A stretch of 36,512 bases of DNA, from assembly GCA_021731095.1 (NCBI GenBank), contig JAKFYA010000236.1, forward strand, positions 1 through 36,512, given 5' to 3'. A program made the translations under genes and the position numbers. The notes under the pieces are model-generated. The model did no database searches, was not told where the DNA came from, and was given only the letters and a program-made list of their open reading frames with translations. This DNA comes from Acidobacteriota bacterium. GTDB lineage: Bacteria > Acidobacteriota > Vicinamibacteria > Vicinamibacterales > UBA2999. This document shows, in pieces, positions 7,281 through 14,202 of the stretch. The number at the start of each line of letters is the position of its first letter. The stretch's first letter is position 1.

Positions 7281-9217
7281 GACCTGCTCTCCTGCCTGCT
7301 AGGTGAACCGCGCCCGACTGTCGACATCGGACCAAAGAACTGCTGCAACCAGACTTCCAGCGCCAGCACATCCGTGAGTCCCCGGCTCGCGTCGAACGTG
7401 TCGTTCGCCAGTGCCGCATGGGCCTCACGCAGGGCCCGGTCCGCTCCGGCCCGGACATAGCCTCGCTGCACCGCTTCGCCCGTCGCCGCCAGCCGCGAGA
7501 CGATCCGATTATAGTCGCGGGACACACCGTCATTCACCAGCGACGTGAAGCTGACTTTGGTGCGCCTGGACGCAATCGCCTCTGGCAGCACACCACGCAG
7601 ACTTTCCCGGAGCAGCGCCTTGGGCACCCCGCCAGCGCACAGCACGTCACCGGGAATAGCCATCAGGAAGGCGACCAGGTCCCGGTCCAGGAACGGGAAC
7701 GCGTGCTCGAGTCCTTCGATAGCCCCGGCCTTGTTGTGCCACTCCAGGCAGAACACGGCGTACCGGGACCTGGCCTCCCGGTAGAGACTGGCGCCGTGGG
7801 CCGTGAATCCGGCCGGCACCCGGACAGGCGGGCGCTCGGCGCTCCGGCGAAACGCGTCGGTGTACCAGCCTCGGACATCGCGCCGTGCCGCCAGACGCTG
7901 ACGCGCGCGGCGAAGGCGGCGCAACACCGCCATCGGCAGGTGTCGCACGACCAGCCCTCTCAGGAGTCGCGTGGTGAAGTAGGAGGCATCCGTGACGCTC
8001 AGCCACTCACCAAAGCCCCGCGCCTGCCGCCAGGCCTCGCGCCAGGCGCCCTGTTCGACCAGGTCCAGCAGATAACCATCATCTGCCAGGAACTGGTCGC
8101 CCCAGTCGCCCGACAGCAACACCCGGACGCCCTTGGACCTCACAAACCGGTTGAACGCCTGGTCGCTGGTCCACTCCATATCGAGGGATGGCACCTCGAC
8201 GTGCCAGACCCCCCGGTCCACCTCATCGACCATGCCCAACTGCGGATGCGGGAAGCGATGGGACTGGAGGCCGGTAGCGACCTCGACCGCTCTGAGAAAC
8301 GCTTCCTCGTCAGCCTTCGACCCTGGTGGCGGCGTATAGGTGACGCCAACCGGGGACTGGGCATGGCCGCGCCCCTGGTGGCGCAGGTGCTCCGCCACGC
8401 AGAAGATCGAGGACGAGTCCACGCCACCACTGAGCGACACGCCGACCGGCGCTGCGCTGCGCAGGCGACGCGACACGGCCTGCTCAAAATGTTCGCGAAA
8501 GGCCTCGGCGTACGCGCCGGGCGACGCAAGCCTGATGCGTGCGCCGGGATCGAAGTCCCAATACCGGCGTGTCCGTGCCTCGCGGCCGCGCACCACGACC
8601 TGATGGCCTGGCAACACGCTGAAGACCTGGTCGAACACTGTCAGGCCCTGCGTGTCCTCGGACATCAGGGCATTGAAGTAGAAGTCTGCGATGCATGCGT
8701 CGCACGGTGCGACGTGCGCCTCCGGGTGTGCCAGCAGGGCTTTCACTTCGGTGCCGAACAGTAGGTGCGTCGGCCCCTGCTGGTAGTAGAGGGGTCGTAC
8801 TCCCATGGCATCGCGAGCAAGGCAGAGCATGCGTGTCGCGGTCTGGTAGGCCGCAAGGGCGAAGTCGCCCAGGAGGTAGTCGGGAGCCGCCTCGCCCCAT
8901 CGCGCGTAGGCCGACAGCGCCAGGTTCTCGTCTGGCGTGTCCGCGCGAAGATGGTGGTCGCCCAGCCTCGCGAGCAGGTCGTCACGGTTGTCGAGTCGGC
9001 CATCAAAGGCGATGACCCAGCGATCGTCCCGGCAGACCTGGGCCAACGCTGGCGCCTCAGCGTCCCCGGGAGCCCAGTCGCGTACGGCACACCCGAACGA
9101 CGCATCCCGGAAATGCCGTTCGACGCCACGGTGAGCCATGGCCGCAGACATCGCCCGCAGTTCCGGTGCCCCGGCCAGACGTTCGTCGAAATTGAGGACG
9201 CCGCAGATGCCGCTCAC
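7277..9217 (-). CDS. Asparagine-synthetase-like lasso macrocyclase (C protein)
   Basis: A 646-residue asparagine-synthase-family protein with an N-terminal glutaminase-like domain (about 1-190) and an ATP-pyrophosphatase domain bearing the PP-loop SGGVDSSS (263-270). In lasso pathways this enzyme adenylates the Asp/Glu side chain of the core and closes the macrolactam with the N-terminal amine. The start is GTG 9217, giving the family N-terminus MSGICGVLNFD; the frame stays open upstream, but only antisense to the pqqD-like gene. Residue 2 is Ser where glutamine-dependent asparagine synthetases have catalytic Cys, which argues against glutaminase activity and for a cyclase role. Its start codon lies only 15 nt from the divergent pqqD-like start, and its stop overlaps the precursor start. 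An ordinary asparagine synthetase is the alternative, made unlikely by the neighbours. Confidence 0.9.
   Translation of the reverse strand: MSGICGVLNFDERLAGAPELRAMSAAMAHRGVERHFRDASFGCAVRDWAPGDAEAPALAQVCRDDRWVIAFDGRLDNRDDLLARLGDHHLRADTPDENLALSAYARWGEAAPDYLLGDFALAAYQTATRMLCLARDAMGVRPLYYQQGPTHLLFGTEVKALLAHPEAHVAPCDACIADFYFNALMSEDTQGLTVFDQVFSVLPGHQVVVRGREARTRRYWDFDPGARIRLASPGAYAEAFREHFEQAVSRRLRSAAPVGVSLSGGVDSSSIFCVAEHLRHQGRGHAQSPVGVTYTPPPGSKADEEAFLRAVEVATGLQSHRFPHPQLGMVDEVDRGVWHVEVPSLDMEWTSDQAFNRFVRSKGVRVLLSGDWGDQFLADDGYLLDLVEQGAWREAWRQARGFGEWLSVTDASYFTTRLLRGLVVRHLPMAVLRRLRRARQRLAARRDVRGWYTDAFRRSAERPPVRVPAGFTAHGASLYREARSRYAVFCLEWHNKAGAIEGLEHAFPFLDRDLVAFLMAIPGDVLCAGGVPKALLRESLRGVLPEAIASRRTKVSFTSLVNDGVSRDYNRIVSRLAATGEAVQRGYVRAGADRALREAHAALANDTFDASRGLTDVLALEVWLQQFFGPMSTVGRGSPSRQESRS
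7289..7293 (-). promoter_or_regulatory. Ribosome binding site of the precursor gene
   Basis: AGGAG on the minus strand, 8 nt before ATG 7280 and inside the 3' end of the cyclase gene. It is stronger than most sites seen in this window, which fits the need for precursor in excess over the enzymes. Confidence 0.75.
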
Positions 9218-9232
9218 AGGTAGACTGATCCT

Positions 9233-9532
9233 ATGACGAAAGTAACCCTGTCCGATGCGGTCAGGCCGGGGGCCAACGTCCTGTTCCGCGAGCTTGAAGG
9301 CGAAGGCATTCTCTTGAGCCTCGAGAGCGGAAAGTACTTCGGCCTCGACGCGGTCGGCACGCGGATCTGGCAACTGCTCGGCGCCGGTCCGTCACTCACC
9401 GGCGTCTGCGAGACGCTCGCCGCGGAATTCGATGTGGAGCGCGCCACCATCGAGGCCGACCTGCTGGCCCTGGTCGCGGAACTCTCGTCCCACGGACTCG
9501 TGCTGGTGGCGGAGCACGCCCCGTCGGCATGA
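9233..9532 (+). CDS. PqqD-type RiPP recognition protein (B1)
   Basis: A 99-residue PqqD-family protein. The family has a small winged-helix RRE fold that binds the leader peptide and presents it to the peptidase and cyclase. The typical pattern is visible: an N-terminal strand region, then ILLSLESGKYFGLDAVGTRIW (about 24-44), where the 'G.Y..LD..G..IW' core is the family hallmark. Helices follow, along with a C-terminal GLV strand. Start ATG 9233 is 15 nt from the divergent cyclase start. Its TGA (9530-9532) overlaps the ATG of the B2 gene, so the two lasso B subunits are translationally coupled. The leader motif YxxPxL in the precursor is the expected ligand. Confidence 0.9.
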   Translation: MTKVTLSDAVRPGANVLFRELEGEGILLSLESGKYFGLDAVGTRIWQLLGAGPSLTGVCETLAAEFDVERATIEADLLALVAELSSHGLVLVAEHAPSA

Positions 9533-9993
9533 TGGCCACCGGCGAGGCGTGGCTCGAACGCGTCGCCTGGGTTCGACAGGAGTGGCCGCTGATCGGCGAG
9601 GCGATGCTGGCCGCACTGGTGGTGGAGACGGGCCTCCGCGCCACCTCGCATCCCCGCCTGTGGCACTGGGCCGGGGTTGTCCCTCGCGACATGGCCTCCC
9701 GGCCAGACCCGGCGCTGCTCTGGGCCATCCTCCGCGCCAGCTACTGGGCATGCCTGCTGCTGCCGGTGCGTGGAACCTGCCTCCGTGAAAGCCTGGTGGC
9801 CGCGCGCCTGCTGTCGCGCCGCGGTCACCCCGTCACCGTGCAGGTGGGCGTCCGCAAGGCCGGTCCCCGTCTGGACTCCCATGCCTGGCTCGAAGATGGC
9901 GATGGACGCGCGCTCACCGATCCCCTTGCGGGGTACGCCCCTCTGATCGCCGACACGCATGACCGAACAGCTCTGCCGGATCCTGCGCGGTAA
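9529..9993 (+). CDS. Lasso B2 transglutaminase-like leader peptidase
   Basis: A 154-residue transglutaminase-like cysteine protease of the lasso B2 type, which removes the leader from the precursor with help from the PqqD protein. The catalytic Cys84 is in VRGTCLRESLVAARLL and the catalytic His118 in LDSHAWLED; the acid is probably Asp131 in LTDP or Asp123. The length is normal for stand-alone B2 proteins. The ATG at 9529 is followed directly by a second ATG, so the start could be 9532; both overlap or abut the pqqD-like stop. The gene overlaps the downstream nucleotidyltransferase by 35 nt. Confidence 0.9.
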   Translation: MMATGEAWLERVAWVRQEWPLIGEAMLAALVVETGLRATSHPRLWHWAGVVPRDMASRPDPALLWAILRASYWACLLLPVRGTCLRESLVAARLLSRRGHPVTVQVGVRKAGPRLDSHAWLEDGDGRALTDPLAGYAPLIADTHDRTALPDPAR

Positions 9994-11110
9994 CCCGGTC
10001 GACTGGCCACCAGACGCCGCCGGTGCCGAGACCTTGCAGCGGGAGGCCTATGAGCATGGCGTCCATACCCTGGTCGCGGCACGGCTGTCGAATCCGTCGT
10101 ATGCCGACTGCCCGATCTGGGTCCGGCAACCGTTCGCGCGTGAACGCGTGGACGAGGCCGCTGAAGAGCAACTGGTACGCCAGTCGATCCGGTCAGTCAT
10201 CGCCGCGTGCGCCAGTGCGGGCCTGCACCCGCTCATCTTCAAGGGTGCCGCCCTCGCCTTCACCCACTATGACGACCCGAGCGACCGTCCCTATGTGGAT
10301 GTCGACCTTCTCGTCCGACCGGGCGAGGCGCGCCTGGCGGCACAGGTGCTCGAATCGCTGGGCTACCAGGCCGCCGTCAGCGTGACCGGCGCGCTGCTGG
10401 CGGATGCCCCGGATGCGACCACCATCGATCGGTATGCGCCCAGCTCGCAGGTCCCGTTCACGAAGCGTGATGCCCGGGGAACGCCGCTCGAGATCGACCT
10501 GCACTGGCGCCCCACAATTCCCCAGGTGTTTGCCCAGGTGTTCGACCTGGATGCGTTGCACGCCGACTCGGTCGCCGTGCCGGCCCTGGGTCCGCAGGCG
10601 CGCGCGTTTGGACCCGTTCATGCGCTGGTGCTGGCCTGCCTGCATCGCCTCGCCCACCACCACGGCAGCGACCGGCTGATCTGGCTGTACGACCTGCACC
10701 TGCTGGGGTCACGTCTCACGACGGGTCAGGTCACAGCGCTACTCGAACTGGCGCGTGCGCATCAGGTGGCCGGGGTCTGCCTGGATGGACTGACCCTGGC
10801 CAGGCAGGCCTTCCAGAGCCCGTTCCCGGACGCACTCATCGAAGGGCTCCGCGAGGCGGCCGCTGCCAGTGACGAGCCGTCCGCCATGTATCTGCATCAT
10901 CAGGTTCGCCAGATGGACGTGCTGCGCGCAGACCTCGCGGCCCAGCCCAACCTCTCCGCGCGCATCCGCCTGTTGCGCGAACACCTCTTTCCACCGCCTG
11001 CCTATCTGCGCCAGCGTTACGGCGCACGCGCGTCCCTCTGGCTGCCCTGGCTGTATGTCCGGCGTGCGGTGTCCGGTGCACGCCGGTGGATGACCTCGCC
11101 ACGCCCCTGA
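9959..11110 (+). CDS. NTP_transf_5-type nucleotidyltransferase family protein
   Basis: A 383-residue protein of the nucleotidyltransferase family (NTP_transf_5 type) often seen in lasso-like and exopolysaccharide-linked RiPP clusters. The fold signature is visible as LIFKGAALAFTHY (92-104) followed by RPYVDVDLLVRP (110-121), with the metal-binding Asp pair 114 and 116. The EIDLHWRP segment (about 178-185) supplies the likely third acid. It could transfer a nucleotide or nucleotide-derived group to the peptide or to a partner, but no reaction can be assigned. It starts inside the B2 gene (35-nt overlap) and is the last gene before the hairpin terminator at 11118-11166. Confidence 0.85.
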   Translation: MTEQLCRILRGNPVDWPPDAAGAETLQREAYEHGVHTLVAARLSNPSYADCPIWVRQPFARERVDEAAEEQLVRQSIRSVIAACASAGLHPLIFKGAALAFTHYDDPSDRPYVDVDLLVRPGEARLAAQVLESLGYQAAVSVTGALLADAPDATTIDRYAPSSQVPFTKRDARGTPLEIDLHWRPTIPQVFAQVFDLDALHADSVAVPALGPQARAFGPVHALVLACLHRLAHHHGSDRLIWLYDLHLLGSRLTTGQVTALLELARAHQVAGVCLDGLTLARQAFQSPFPDALIEGLREAAAASDEPSAMYLHHQVRQMDVLRADLAAQPNLSARIRLLREHLFPPPAYLRQRYGARASLWLPWLYVRRAVSGARRWMTSPRP

Positions 11111-11117
11111 CAACACA

Positions 11118-11142
11118 AAGGGGATGCCGATGGCATCCCCTT
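11118..11142. terminator. Hairpin 1 of bidirectional terminator
   Basis: A perfect 11-bp stem AAGGGGATGCC / GGCATCCCCTT with a 3-nt loop lies between the converging RiPP plus-strand operon (ends 11110) and the long minus-strand polysaccharide operon (ends 11185). On the minus strand it is followed by TGTGTTG, the more T-rich side, so it fits the minus-strand transcript best, but it can serve both. Confidence 0.8.
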
Positions 11143-11148
11143 CATGAC

Positions 11149-11166
11149 GGCGGCTCTTCAGCCGCC
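11149..11166. terminator. Hairpin 2 of bidirectional terminator
   Basis: A second inverted repeat, GGCGGCT-CTTC-AGCCGCC (7-bp stem, 4-nt loop), lies 6 nt from hairpin 1 and 18 nt from the end of the reductase gene. The tandem pair is the only obvious terminator structure in the window. Confidence 0.6.
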
Positions 11167-11184
11167 ACATCCCCCGGACCCGCG

Positions 11185-12345
11185 TCAGCTCAGCATGCGC
11201 CTGAAGAGCAGGGTTCGCGCCGGCTGGTGGCGGAACAACGCCAGAATCAGATCCCGATGGCGATTGAAGCGCGCCGTCTGTCGCACGATCGGCATGATGC
11301 CGTTGGTATTCGCCAGCCTGAAGAGGGCATCCATTTCGCCGTCACTGAGCTTCTGCGCCAGCATGCGCAGCGCCAGCTGCGTCCGGAACTCGGGAATCAG
11401 TTCCTTCCGCCAGCCCGCTTCATACACAGACAGGGCGGACGCATCCAGCCGGTCCCGGTGCAGCGCGTCGCGCAACACCTCGGCGGCCATCGCACCCGTC
11501 GTCATGCTGTAGTAGATGCCGCCCCCTGTGGTTGGCTTGACCAGCCCTGCGGCGTCCCCGATGGCGACCACACGATCGGCATAGGTCCGGCGGATCGCCC
11601 CGAGCGGCAACAGTCTGCGGCGCGGCGATGCCGCGATCGTGCCTGCCACGCCCCAGGACGGGCCGATTCTCTCCATCAACCGGCGAAACGGGCCGGCGGC
11701 GTCGCCGTCGCACATCAGGCCGATGCGTACGTGCGGTCCGTCGGGTCGCACCGTCGGCACAGCCCAGGCAAACCCCTGCGGGGCGACATCCAGACCGAAG
11801 TAGACCTCGACCTCGCCACTGCGACCCGCGGGCACTTCCATCTGGGCCGATGAGAGATACACCGACGGCAGACCCATGCCGAGCTGGCGCTGGAAGCTGT
11901 AATTGACCCCGCAGGCGAGCACGACCGCACGTCCCACGACCGGAGCCTGCCCCTCGATCCCGACCTCCACGGAGTGCTCGCCGTTCACCAGGCCCGTGGC
12001 GCGGGCTCCCCGGATGAGGGCGGCACCTGCGGCAACAGCTCTGGTGGCCAGCATCCCGTCGAACCGGACGCGGTCCACCACCACGGCTTCCAGGCGGTCG
12101 GGAGTCCACGAGAGCTCAAGCCCTCCGGGCGAATGAAATCGGACCGCCGGCAAGGGATTGAGCACGGCATCGCGCGGAAGCCCGAGCTCCTCGAACACCT
12201 CATCTCCCAGGATGCCGGTGCAATGCGGAGGCTGGCCTATCTCGGCGTGTTCCTCGAGGACAGCCACATCAAAGCCGTCACGCGCCAGCTTCGCGGCTGC
12301 GTGCAGGCCTCCCGGGCCGCCACCGATGATCACGACATCATGCAT
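11185..12345 (-). CDS. Geranylgeranyl-reductase-family FAD-dependent oxidoreductase
   Basis: A 386-residue flavoprotein of the geranylgeranyl reductase family, which saturates double bonds of polyprenyl chains. The N-terminus has the dinucleotide-binding GGGPGG (8-13) with ELEE-like spacing, then a conserved HCTGILG segment (about 41-47). A second FAD motif, VVAIGDAAGLVKPTTGGGIYY, is split around residues 270-290. It is the last gene of the 19-gene minus-strand run and lies 32 nt after the sugar-phosphate transferase gene, the widest gap but one in the run. Beside an initiating sugar transferase, it may reduce the polyprenyl-phosphate lipid carrier, giving a dolichol-like or more saturated carrier. 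That link is inference; quinone-related substrates are an alternative. Confidence 0.87.
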   Translation of the reverse strand: MHDVVIIGGGPGGLHAAAKLARDGFDVAVLEEHAEIGQPPHCTGILGDEVFEELGLPRDAVLNPLPAVRFHSPGGLELSWTPDRLEAVVVDRVRFDGMLATRAVAAGAALIRGARATGLVNGEHSVEVGIEGQAPVVGRAVVLACGVNYSFQRQLGMGLPSVYLSSAQMEVPAGRSGEVEVYFGLDVAPQGFAWAVPTVRPDGPHVRIGLMCDGDAAGPFRRLMERIGPSWGVAGTIAASPRRRLLPLGAIRRTYADRVVAIGDAAGLVKPTTGGGIYYSMTTGAMAAEVLRDALHRDRLDASALSVYEAGWRKELIPEFRTQLALRMLAQKLSDGEMDALFRLANTNGIMPIVRQTARFNRHRDLILALFRHQPARTLLFRRMLS

Positions 12346-12356
12346 ACGGTGCGGCC

Positions 12357-12362
12357 ATTATA
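12357..12362 (-). promoter_or_regulatory. Possible -10 element before the reductase gene
   Basis: A perfect TATAAT on the minus strand, 11 nt before the reductase ATG and inside the 32-nt gap after the sugar transferase gene. No good -35 is found at 16-18 nt. No Shine-Dalgarno is present before the ATG, so a near-leaderless transcript would be implied. Confidence 0.35.
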
Positions 12363-12377
12363 TGTGTCCCGTGCCAG

Positions 12378-12977
12378 TCACACCTTCGGCCCCGGGTGTT
12401 CCCATCGGCCACGGGCACTGATCCAGAACGACAGCGCAATGAGACGGACATCCAGCCAGAAGCCGGCACGCCGGCAGTAGAGCGCGTCGAAACGGAACTT
12501 CTGCGGTCGCGGCAGGTCACGCCGCGCATAGACCTGGGCCAACCCGGTCAGCCCCGGACGCACGGCGTGTCGCGCCACGTAGCCGGGAATCTCCTCCAGA
12601 CGCACGAAGCGTCCATCGCCACGTGCCTCGATTTCGCCCACCGCCAGGGGGCGAGGGCCGACGAAGCTCATGTCGCCAATGAAGATGTTCCAGAGCTGAG
12701 GCAGCTCATCAAGCGCCATGGCGCGCAACAGGCGACCCACACGGGTGATGCGCTGGTCATTGGCCACCACCTGCCTGGCAGGTTCGACTGACGCCGCCAC
12801 GAACATCGACCGGAACTTGTAGGCGGTGAATGGCCGTCCGCCACGACCGACTCGCGGCTGGGTGAAGAACACCGGGCCCCCATCCTCCAGCCGGATCGCC
12901 AGGGCGACCAGCAGCCACACCGGTGCGGACAGAACGAGCCCGAGGCCAGACAGACACAGGTCGAACAGGCGTTTCAT
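12378..12977 (-). CDS. Initiating sugar-phosphate transferase (polyprenyl-P, WcaJ/WbaP C-domain type)
   Basis: A 199-residue bacterial sugar transferase that moves a hexose-1-phosphate from a UDP-sugar to undecaprenyl phosphate, the first membrane step of glycan assembly. It begins with a membrane hairpin (about 8-28), then GGPVFFTQPRVG, KFRSM (54-58), the conserved DELPQLWNI (90-98) and GDMSFVGPRP (101-110). Near the C-terminus, RPGLTGLAQV completes the signature. The length is that of the minimal catalytic unit, without the N-terminal membrane domain of larger WbaP/WcaJ proteins. It follows a GT4 gene by 10 nt. Confidence 0.93.
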   Translation of the reverse strand: MKRLFDLCLSGLGLVLSAPVWLLVALAIRLEDGGPVFFTQPRVGRGGRPFTAYKFRSMFVAASVEPARQVVANDQRITRVGRLLRAMALDELPQLWNIFIGDMSFVGPRPLAVGEIEARGDGRFVRLEEIPGYVARHAVRPGLTGLAQVYARRDLPRPQKFRFDALYCRRAGFWLDVRLIALSFWISARGRWEHPGPKV

Positions 12978-12987
12978 GGGTTGCCCG

Positions 12988-14202
12988 CTACCGCACGCGT
13001 CCCGCGATCAGTCTGCGAAACAATGACGCGTAGGCTTCAACCTGCCGAGGACGGTCGAACCGCAGCCCCGCCTCTCGTGCTCGCGCCCCCATGGCGCGCA
13101 CCAGGTCTGGCGCGGCACGCAGGTCCCTGATGCGCGTGGCCAGGGCCACGCCGTCGCCCGGTGGCACCACCACGCCGCAGCCGTGTTCGCGGGCCAGCGT
13201 CACCAGTTCGCAGTCGTCCTCGACCGCGGCCACAAACGGCCGACCTGCGGCCAGGATGCTGTAGACCTTGCTCGGCACGATGTAGCCCGCCAGGCCAGGC
13301 CGCAGCGACACCAGGAAGAGATCGGCGGCGGCATACGACAGCGCCATGTCCGCACGCGGTTGATAGGGCAGGAACATCACGTGCGAGAGCCCTCGTGCAG
13401 CGGCCTGCGCCTCAAGCGACGCGCGACGCGCACCATCGCCGACAAACACGAAGCGGATGTCGGGGTCGTCCCGCAACTCGGCCGCCGCATCCAGCACGAC
13501 GTCCAGGTTCTGCGACAGGCCGATATTGCCGGCGTGCATGACCACGAACGCCTGCTGCAGGCCATGGGCGCGTCTGAAGGCGTTGTCCGGCGGACCGGGT
13601 GACAGCGCCGCGCAGTCGGCCCAGTTGTCGATGACGACGATCCGGGACGGCTCGGCGCCTTTGCCCTCCACGAGACGCCGCTTCATCGTGTCGCCAAGCG
13701 CCACGACCGCATCCGCCGTGCGGACCAGGAAGCGTCCGACCTGCTGAAGCACGGCATTGACCGTGGGGCTGCGGAAGTCCTCGAGCAGGACGGCCACTTC
13801 AGGAAAGACGTCCTGGCAGAGAAACACGAACGGCGCCCGCATGCGTCGCGCCGCACACCACCCGGCCAGACCGATGATTGGCGGGTCTGTCATGGCCATC
13901 ACGACATCGGCCCGAGGAACCCGGAGAGCCGCCCACAGCGCAGACACGAAGTACGACAGGTAGTTCATGGCCCGACCGGCAAAGCGGCGCGGGTCATGCA
14001 CGGTGCCGGCGGCACGCACGATTCGCACGCCGTTCCGCACCTCCTCAGCCGGCAGCGGGCCAGCGTGGCGGAGCGGGTACCCAGTGACTACCGTGACCTG
14101 GCAACCGTGGTGTGCCACCAGATCCTCGGCCAGTTCGGTGAGCAGCTGCCCTGTCGCGCCGAAATCCGGCCAGTACGACCGGTTGAAGATGCAGACCTTC
14201 AC
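12988..14202 (-). CDS. GT4 glycosyltransferase (WbuB/WcaI-like)
   Basis: A 404-residue GT-B fold glycosyltransferase of family GT4. The N-terminal acceptor domain begins FNRSYWPDFGATGQLLTEL, as in WbuB-like enzymes. The linker to the donor domain has VVMHAGNIGLSQNLD (about 225-239), and the nucleotide-sugar site has FVGDGARR and PSKVYSILAAGRP (about 325-337) in place of the usual EX7E. GTG 14202 is used because it overlaps the TGA of the carbamoyltransferase gene (GTGA). It precedes the initiating sugar transferase, a pairing common in capsule and O-antigen loci. Donor and acceptor sugars are unknown. Confidence 0.9.
   Translation of the reverse strand: MKVCIFNRSYWPDFGATGQLLTELAEDLVAHHGCQVTVVTGYPLRHAGPLPAEEVRNGVRIVRAAGTVHDPRRFAGRAMNYLSYFVSALWAALRVPRADVVMAMTDPPIIGLAGWCAARRMRAPFVFLCQDVFPEVAVLLEDFRSPTVNAVLQQVGRFLVRTADAVVALGDTMKRRLVEGKGAEPSRIVVIDNWADCAALSPGPPDNAFRRAHGLQQAFVVMHAGNIGLSQNLDVVLDAAAELRDDPDIRFVFVGDGARRASLEAQAAARGLSHVMFLPYQPRADMALSYAAADLFLVSLRPGLAGYIVPSKVYSILAAGRPFVAAVEDDCELVTLAREHGCGVVVPPGDGVALATRIRDLRAAPDLVRAMGARAREAGLRFDRPRQVEAYASLFRRLIAGRVR

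Noticed and set aside
7277-9217. Reading the cyclase as a housekeeping asparagine synthetase
   Set aside because: Ser replaces the glutaminase Cys and the gene is interlocked with a lasso precursor and divergent from PqqD/B2 genes.
9191-9240. Sigma70-like promoter between the divergent RiPP operons (TAGACT and TAGGAT as -10 candidates)
   Set aside because: No -35 hexamer at acceptable spacing was found for either direction.
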